Origin: Ruminococcus sp.
Lineage (GTDB): Bacteria > Bacillota > Clostridia > Oscillospirales > Ruminococcaceae
DNA: 35,653 nucleotides
Reading direction: 5' to 3'
Assembly: GCA_024403995.1 (NCBI GenBank)
Contig: JAKSQT010000019.1
Location: 1 to 35,653 of the forward strand
In this document: positions 31,888-35,653 of the stretch, one piece after another
Numbering within the stretch: position 1 is the stretch's first letter
Layout of the letters: each line of letters starts with the position of its first letter
The notes under the pieces: model-generated
Told to the model about the DNA's origin: nothing
Databases searched by the model: none
What the model saw: the letters and a program-made list of their open reading frames with translations, nothing else
Made by a program: the position numbers and the translations under genes

Positions 31888-31943
31888 AAAAATCCAATCG
31901 TGTCTCCGGCGTATACTCTTTGTGAGGTATTGACTTTATAATA

Positions 31944-31972
31944 ATTATAACAATATCTGACATGAATTTCAA
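31944..31972 (-). promoter_or_regulatory. Promoter of the small membrane protein operon
   Basis: Minus strand TTGAAA (31967-31972), 17-base spacer, TATAAT (31944-31949). The gene-free stretch 31833-32365 also holds the H1 half, the second MITE and the repressor gene promoter. Confidence 0.65.
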
Positions 31973-32079
31973 GATGATTTCAATTAAAATAAGATGAAAA
32001 AAAGTATGTTATTTTGTTACATTTTGATGATAAGCAAAGCTGCGTGTTATTGAGAAAAATGCTGTTGCTGCGGCGCTAT

Positions 32080-32241
32080 TATTGCTCCACCAACTAAATC
32101 TTGAATTTTTCTGCTTGTCCTGAAGAAGAAATTCTGCGTCAGAAAACCTTGAAATACGTAAGTATTCCTGCGGCTTTCTTCCTTGACTTTCTCCTTCATT
32201 ACTTCGCATAAAATATTCAAGACTTAATTGGCGGAGCAATA
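32080..32241. mobile_element. 158-bp MITE, copy 2, flanked by TA
   Basis: 32082-32239 is identical to 6261-6418 except for one base in the middle (ACGTAAG for ACGTTAG), in the same orientation on the plus strand, with TA on each side. Its right end is 10 bases from the -35 box of the repressor gene. Confidence 0.92.
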
Positions 32242-32251
32242 ATAAAAAGTA

Positions 32252-32280
32252 TTGAATTTTTTTTTGTTTTGTGATATAAT
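32252..32280 (+). promoter_or_regulatory. Promoter of the dtxR-murL-murD2 operon
   Basis: TTGAAT (32252-32257), 17-base T-rich spacer, TATAAT (32275-32280). Two palindromes follow in the leader: TCTGAAA/TTTCAGA (32295-32312) and TCGGT/ACCGA (32327-32340); the first, at the likely transcription start, could be an operator. Confidence 0.75.
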
Positions 32281-32365
32281 GATAAAAGGGATTTTCTGAA
32301 AAAAATTTCAGATCATACGACATTTATCGGTTTGTACCGAAATATCATGGTAAAGGAGATTAAGA

Positions 32366-32767
32366 ATGGCTATAACTGAAGCAGTTGAAAACTATCTTGA
32401 AACTATCCTCATTCTTTCAAGAAAACAGCCTGATGTTCATGCGATAGATATTTGTTCATATCTTGGCTATTCGAGACCTACCGTTTCTATAATACTGAAA
32501 AAAATGAAGGACGAGGAGCTTGTCATCGTCGATAACGACAACCACATCCAACTTACCGAAAAAGGCAGAAGCATCGCCGAAACTATCTACGACCGCCATA
32601 CTGTCCTTACGGGATTTTTTGAGATGCTTGGCGTTGACCGTGACACTGCCGCCGAAGATGCCTGCAAGGTTGAGCATGACCTTTCCCAGAAAACCTATTC
32701 ATGTCTCAAAGAATACTATCTCGGTCTTTCCGATAAAACGGAAAGCAGCGGAGGAAATAATGAATAA
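32366..32767 (+). CDS. DtxR/MntR-family metal-dependent repressor
   Basis: 133 residues, MntR-sized with no C-terminal SH3 domain. A winged helix-turn-helix (about 1-65; DICSYLGYSRPTVSIILKKM is the recognition region) is followed by a dimerisation/metal domain. By alignment to MntR, the ligands Asp8, Glu11, His77, Glu99, Glu102 and His103 correspond to Asn9, Glu12, His78, Cys100, Glu103 and His104. The Cys is DtxR-like, whereas Asn9 fits neither, so metal choice (Fe or Mn) is open. AAAGGAG precedes the ATG. Its end overlaps the start of murL by 8 bases, tying a metal sensor to a wall-synthesis operon; it may autoregulate. Confidence 0.88.
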   Translation: MAITEAVENYLETILILSRKQPDVHAIDICSYLGYSRPTVSIILKKMKDEELVIVDNDNHIQLTEKGRSIAETIYDRHTVLTGFFEMLGVDRDTAAEDACKVEHDLSQKTYSCLKEYYLGLSDKTESSGGNNE

Positions 32768-34142
32768 ATTCGATAAATTCAGAAGCGAAAATCCTGTTTT
32801 CGTCTATAAGTCATACAATGTCACTGAAACTGATTCCGAGATCGAAGTCAGCTTTGATTTCTCAATACCGTCTCTTGCCGATTTCAAGCCGTCATGGACA
32901 TTCTCAAAACCGCAGGGTGTAAAGATAAGCGGCAACCGTACCCTCGAAAGAATGTTTTTCTCTCTCGGCATGGCTGAGGCTGTAAGCTACTGGAAGGCTG
33001 TCTGTGCGCCTGAAATGCGTGTGGAGTGCGGAGAGCTTGACAGCGAACAGGTGAAATGGTGGAAAAAGCTCTATTTCATGGGACTCGGCGAGTTTTTCTA
33101 TGTTAACGGCATCTCTGCCGATCCCGACAGCTTTATCAATATTGTTCCTGTTGGCAGCTTTGACAGCTCGTCAGAGGAATGTCCCCGTGAGCTGAAAGGC
33201 TGTCTCGTACCTATCGGAGGCGGCAAGGACTCTGCCCTCACTATCGAAACACTAAAAAATGCAGGCATGGAGTGCCGATGCTACGCCATAAACAAACGCT
33301 GTTCCATTGAAGCTACCGTCAGTGCGGCAGGTCTGCCTGAAGATGCACTGATAATCTCAAAGCGGCATTTTGACCGTTCACTCATAAACCTGAATAATGC
33401 AGGCTATCTCAACGGTCATACGCCTTTCTCGGCTATTGTTGCGTTTTCAGCCGAAATTACGGCATATCTGAACGGTCTGAAATACGTGGTGCTCTCAAAC
33501 GAGTCAAGCGCAAACGAAAGCACCGTTGCAGGTCAGGACGTTAATCACCAGTATTCAAAAAGTTTTGAGTTTGAACGTGATTTTCATTCGTATGAGGAAA
33601 AATACCTTAAAAGCGGCGTTTACTATTTCAGCTTTCTGCGTCCGCTTGCCGAATTCCAGATCGCTGAGATGTTTGTGTCACACCGCAAATATCTTCCTGT
33701 TTTCAGGAGCTGCAACCTCGGAAGCAAGGTCTCGCCCGATATATGGTGCGGAGAGTGCCCGAAATGCCTTTTTGTATGCCTCATTCTCTCGCCGTTTCTT
33801 AGCAGTGATGAGCTTATTTCAGTGTTCGGGCGTGATATGCTGAATGACGAAAAAATGCTTGAATATTTTATCGAGCTTATCGGTCAGTCTGACCATAAAC
33901 CGTTTGAATGCGTCGGCAGTATCGATGAGGTCAATCTTGCGGTATCACTTGCGATACGCAGAATGAATGCAGACGGAGAAGAACTGCCGCTTTTGTTCAG
34001 GGAATACATGGAACGCAGACTTTATGACATCGGCACTATCGACAGCAGATATGAAGCGTGTCGTAAATCGTTCAACAATGAAAATCTTCTGCCTGAACAA
34101 TTCAGGGATATTTTAATTAAAGAAATGGAGCGTTTGCTTTGA
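32760..34142 (+). CDS. murL: UDP-MurNAc-L-Ala-L-Glu epimerase
   Basis: 460 residues. The match is to MurL, which uses ATP to invert the terminal L-Glu of UDP-MurNAc-L-Ala-L-Glu to D-Glu, releasing AMP and PPi. Visible signs are the ATP-binding-like VPIGGGKDSALTIETLK (GGGKDS at 153-158), SNESSANESTV, and a Cys cluster WCGECPKC about 330 residues in. Identification rests on recalled family features and on the neighbour, a MurD-type ligase overlapping by 4 bases, which is the known murD2-murL pairing. GGAGG just before ATG 32760 fixes the start; the frame is open further upstream but that lies inside dtxR in another frame. Confidence 0.78.
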   Translation: MNKFDKFRSENPVFVYKSYNVTETDSEIEVSFDFSIPSLADFKPSWTFSKPQGVKISGNRTLERMFFSLGMAEAVSYWKAVCAPEMRVECGELDSEQVKWWKKLYFMGLGEFFYVNGISADPDSFINIVPVGSFDSSSEECPRELKGCLVPIGGGKDSALTIETLKNAGMECRCYAINKRCSIEATVSAAGLPEDALIISKRHFDRSLINLNNAGYLNGHTPFSAIVAFSAEITAYLNGLKYVVLSNESSANESTVAGQDVNHQYSKSFEFERDFHSYEEKYLKSGVYYFSFLRPLAEFQIAEMFVSHRKYLPVFRSCNLGSKVSPDIWCGECPKCLFVCLILSPFLSSDELISVFGRDMLNDEKMLEYFIELIGQSDHKPFECVGSIDEVNLAVSLAIRRMNADGEELPLLFREYMERRLYDIGTIDSRYEACRKSFNNENLLPEQFRDILIKEMERLL

Positions 34143-35470
34143 ATAAATTCGCAGAATATATAAAAAATTATACAAATGGAAAATCCGTCTGTATTCTCGG
34201 TTTCGGACGTGAGGGAAAGGCAACTTACAAGATATTTGAAAAATACTGCGCACCAAGCGAGCTTGTTATCGCAGACCTGAATAATATTGACCGCCTTGCA
34301 AATAATCTGCCTGAACACGTAGGGCTGATATGCGGCAAGGATTACCAGAAATGCCTTGATACTTATGATATCGTATTCAAAAGTCCGGGAATCGTTCTTG
34401 AAAAAAAACCGTCGGAACTTTCCTGTGAGATAACATCGGAAACACAGGTGTTCTTCTCCGTTTTCCGTGAACAGATAATCGGTATTACAGGAACAAAGGG
34501 AAAAAGCACCGTAACATCGCTTATCTATCATATCCTCAAAGAATCAGGCAAGGATACACGCATTGCCGGCAATATCGGCATTCCTGTGTTCAATATCGCT
34601 GATGATATCAATGATGATACCATTATAGTATGTGAACTTTCATGCCATCAGCTTGAATATATGACGGTTTCTCCGGCAAAGGCAGTTTTCCTCAATCTCT
34701 ATGAGGAGCATCTTGACCACTACGGCACTATGGAGAATTACTACAATGCCAAGAAAAATATCTATCTTCACCAGAATCCCGAGGATATGCTGTGGTGTGA
34801 TGTCAAGCTGAAATCTGACGATATGCCGTCAAATGTGGTTACAGTTTCAGGCAAGCCAAATAATGCTGATGTTTTCATTGTCAAGGGCAAGGTCTATGAT
34901 GCTTATGACGGAGAATATGATATACCTGTTAATGAAATGAAGCTTCTGGGTGTTCACAATCATTACAATATTGCTGTTGTATGGGATATCTGCCGCAGTA
35001 TTGTTTCAAGACAGCAGTTTACCAATGCGCTTATCAGTTTCAGACCGCTTCCGCACAGACTTGAATACGTGGGTACTTTCAAGGATATCCGCTGGTATGA
35101 CGACTCTATCTCTACTGCCTGCGCTACGGCTGTTGAGGCACTGAAAAGTGTGCCGAATGCATCAACTATCCTCATAGGCGGCATGGACAGAGGTATCGAC
35201 TACAAAATGCTTGCAGACTATCTCCTGTCGCATGACTACAACGTTATCTGCATGGAGGCTTCGGGAAAGCGTGTCTATGATATGATAAGCGATGCAAAGC
35301 CTGAACTTTTCCACTATGTTCCGCACCTGAAAGATGCTGTCGAGCTTGCCGCCGATATCACGCCAAAGGGACAGAGCTGTATTCTTTCACCTGCCGCCGC
35401 AAGCTACGGTATATTCAAGAATTTCGAGGAACGTGGCGACGCTTTCCAGAAACTCGTTTCCGAACTGTGA
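34139..35470 (+). CDS. murD2: MurD2-type UDP-MurNAc-L-Ala ligase (adds L-Glu)
   Basis: 443 residues, normal Mur ligase length. The N-terminal Rossmann part (CILGFGREGKATY) binds the UDP-sugar; the central ATPase domain has GITGTKGKSTVTSL (P-loop 118-124), CELSCHQLEY and HLDHYGTMENYYNAK; the C-terminal domain has LLGVHNHYNIA, LPHRLEYVG and the DDSISTACATAVEAL segment of MurD enzymes. MurD normally adds D-Glu to UDP-MurNAc-L-Ala; with murL next door this is most simply the L-Glu-adding MurD2. The start is TTG 34139, overlapping the murL stop, with GGAG 8 bases upstream. Which Glu isomer is used cannot be proved from sequence. Confidence 0.78.
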   Translation: MNKFAEYIKNYTNGKSVCILGFGREGKATYKIFEKYCAPSELVIADLNNIDRLANNLPEHVGLICGKDYQKCLDTYDIVFKSPGIVLEKKPSELSCEITSETQVFFSVFREQIIGITGTKGKSTVTSLIYHILKESGKDTRIAGNIGIPVFNIADDINDDTIIVCELSCHQLEYMTVSPAKAVFLNLYEEHLDHYGTMENYYNAKKNIYLHQNPEDMLWCDVKLKSDDMPSNVVTVSGKPNNADVFIVKGKVYDAYDGEYDIPVNEMKLLGVHNHYNIAVVWDICRSIVSRQQFTNALISFRPLPHRLEYVGTFKDIRWYDDSISTACATAVEALKSVPNASTILIGGMDRGIDYKMLADYLLSHDYNVICMEASGKRVYDMISDAKPELFHYVPHLKDAVELAADITPKGQSCILSPAAASYGIFKNFEERGDAFQKLVSEL

Positions 35471-35498
35471 TGCTTTTACAGAAAATTTATACTGTTTA

Positions 35499-35535
35499 TC
35501 GGGGAAAACCTTTCTGAGGAAAGGTTCTTCCCCGA
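35499..35535 (+). terminator. Terminator-like hairpin of family H2 after murD2
   Basis: GGGGAAAACCTTTC pairs with GAAAGGTTCTTCCCC around TGAG with one bulged base. With flanking TTTATC it matches the minus strand of 4316-4345. Confidence 0.6.
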
Positions 35536-35568
35536 ACCCCTTTCCAAAGACTTTTAATATTAAAAAAT

Positions 35569-35601
35569 AAACCTGTATGGAAATTAAGTCCATACAGGTT
35601 T
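35569..35601 (-). terminator. Terminator for a minus-strand gene beyond the right edge
   Basis: A perfect 13-bp stem (35569-35581 with 35589-35601), 7-base loop; on the minus strand it runs into TTTATTTTTTAA. No coding frame is recognisable in 35602-35653. Confidence 0.75.
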
Positions 35602-35653
35602 CAGTCTGTTGAAAAAGTCGAAATAATTTCGTTAAGCAAGGGCTGTCGAGGGT

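Noticed and set aside
32009-32323. 104-codon minus-strand frame
   Set aside because: It runs through the MITE and the promoter of the repressor operon, with no ribosome site.
32520-32759. Long extension of the murL frame
   Set aside because: It lies inside dtxR in another frame; GGAGG just before ATG 32760 marks the true start.
35602-35653. Possible IS end or gene end at the right edge
   Set aside because: Only about 50 bases after the terminator; too little sequence to support any call.

Overview
The window looks like a chromosome segment from a fibre-degrading, anaerobic Gram-positive bacterium of the Ruminococcus type (Oscillospiraceae). The evidence is two secreted enzymes ending in type I dockerins, a GH9-CBM3 cellulase with a threonine-rich linker, long BspA-like and glycine-rich surface proteins, moderately low GC, AGGAGG-type ribosome binding sites and near-consensus sigma-A promoters with 17-base spacers. 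The genus is an inference from gene content; no 16S or other marker gene is present.

Layout. (1) 1-1127: 3' part of a flavoprotein reductase, followed by a MITE-like element and a terminator. (2) 1537-4278: dockerin-bearing SGNH esterase with a second, glycosidase-like module. (3) 4417-5562, minus: an S11 D-Ala-D-Ala carboxypeptidase-like lipoprotein whose SxxK serine is glycine. (4) 5719-13578, minus: a surface-protein locus with two small membrane-anchored beta-domain proteins, a 218-residue secreted protein and a 1771-residue glycine-rich secreted protein that share modules. (5) 13923-19762, minus: a 1888-residue BspA-type leucine-rich-repeat protein followed by an unlisted 35-residue peptide gene with a strong ribosome binding site. 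(6) 20237-21955, minus: two RNA modification enzymes (SPOUT methyltransferase, RsuA/RluE-type pseudouridine synthase). (7) 22126-23243: an overlapping pair, HPr-kinase/PEPCK-like P-loop protein and PqqD-like protein, as in RiPP clusters but without a maturase. (8) 23481-26006: GH9 cellulase. (9) 26145-29377: membrane diguanylate cyclase, tRNA-Leu(GAG), glycogen branching enzyme. (10) 29428-31832, minus: lipoprotein, PF14907-type nucleotidyltransferase, small membrane protein. (11) 32366-35470: DtxR-family repressor, MurL and MurD2-type ligase in one overlapping operon, suggesting peptidoglycan D-Glu is made by ligating L-Glu and epimerising afterwards.

Non-coding structure is rich. A 158-bp MITE flanked by TA occurs twice (157/158 identical) at 6261-6418 and 32082-32239, next to the 5' ends of two genes, with a possible solo end at 1369. 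A different 166-bp TIR element lies at 1151-1316. Two families of dispersed hairpins serve as intergenic terminators: one at 1315, 5660, 20181 and 29383 with solo arms at 31571 and 31860, the other at 4316 and 35499. These repeats appear to have helped remodel gene ends and promoters here.

The genes suggest a cell that binds and degrades plant cell wall (dockerin enzymes, surface adhesins), stores glycogen, and builds peptidoglycan by the MurD2/MurL route. The least explained parts are the shared-module surface locus, the small peptide gene and the kinase-PqqD pair.
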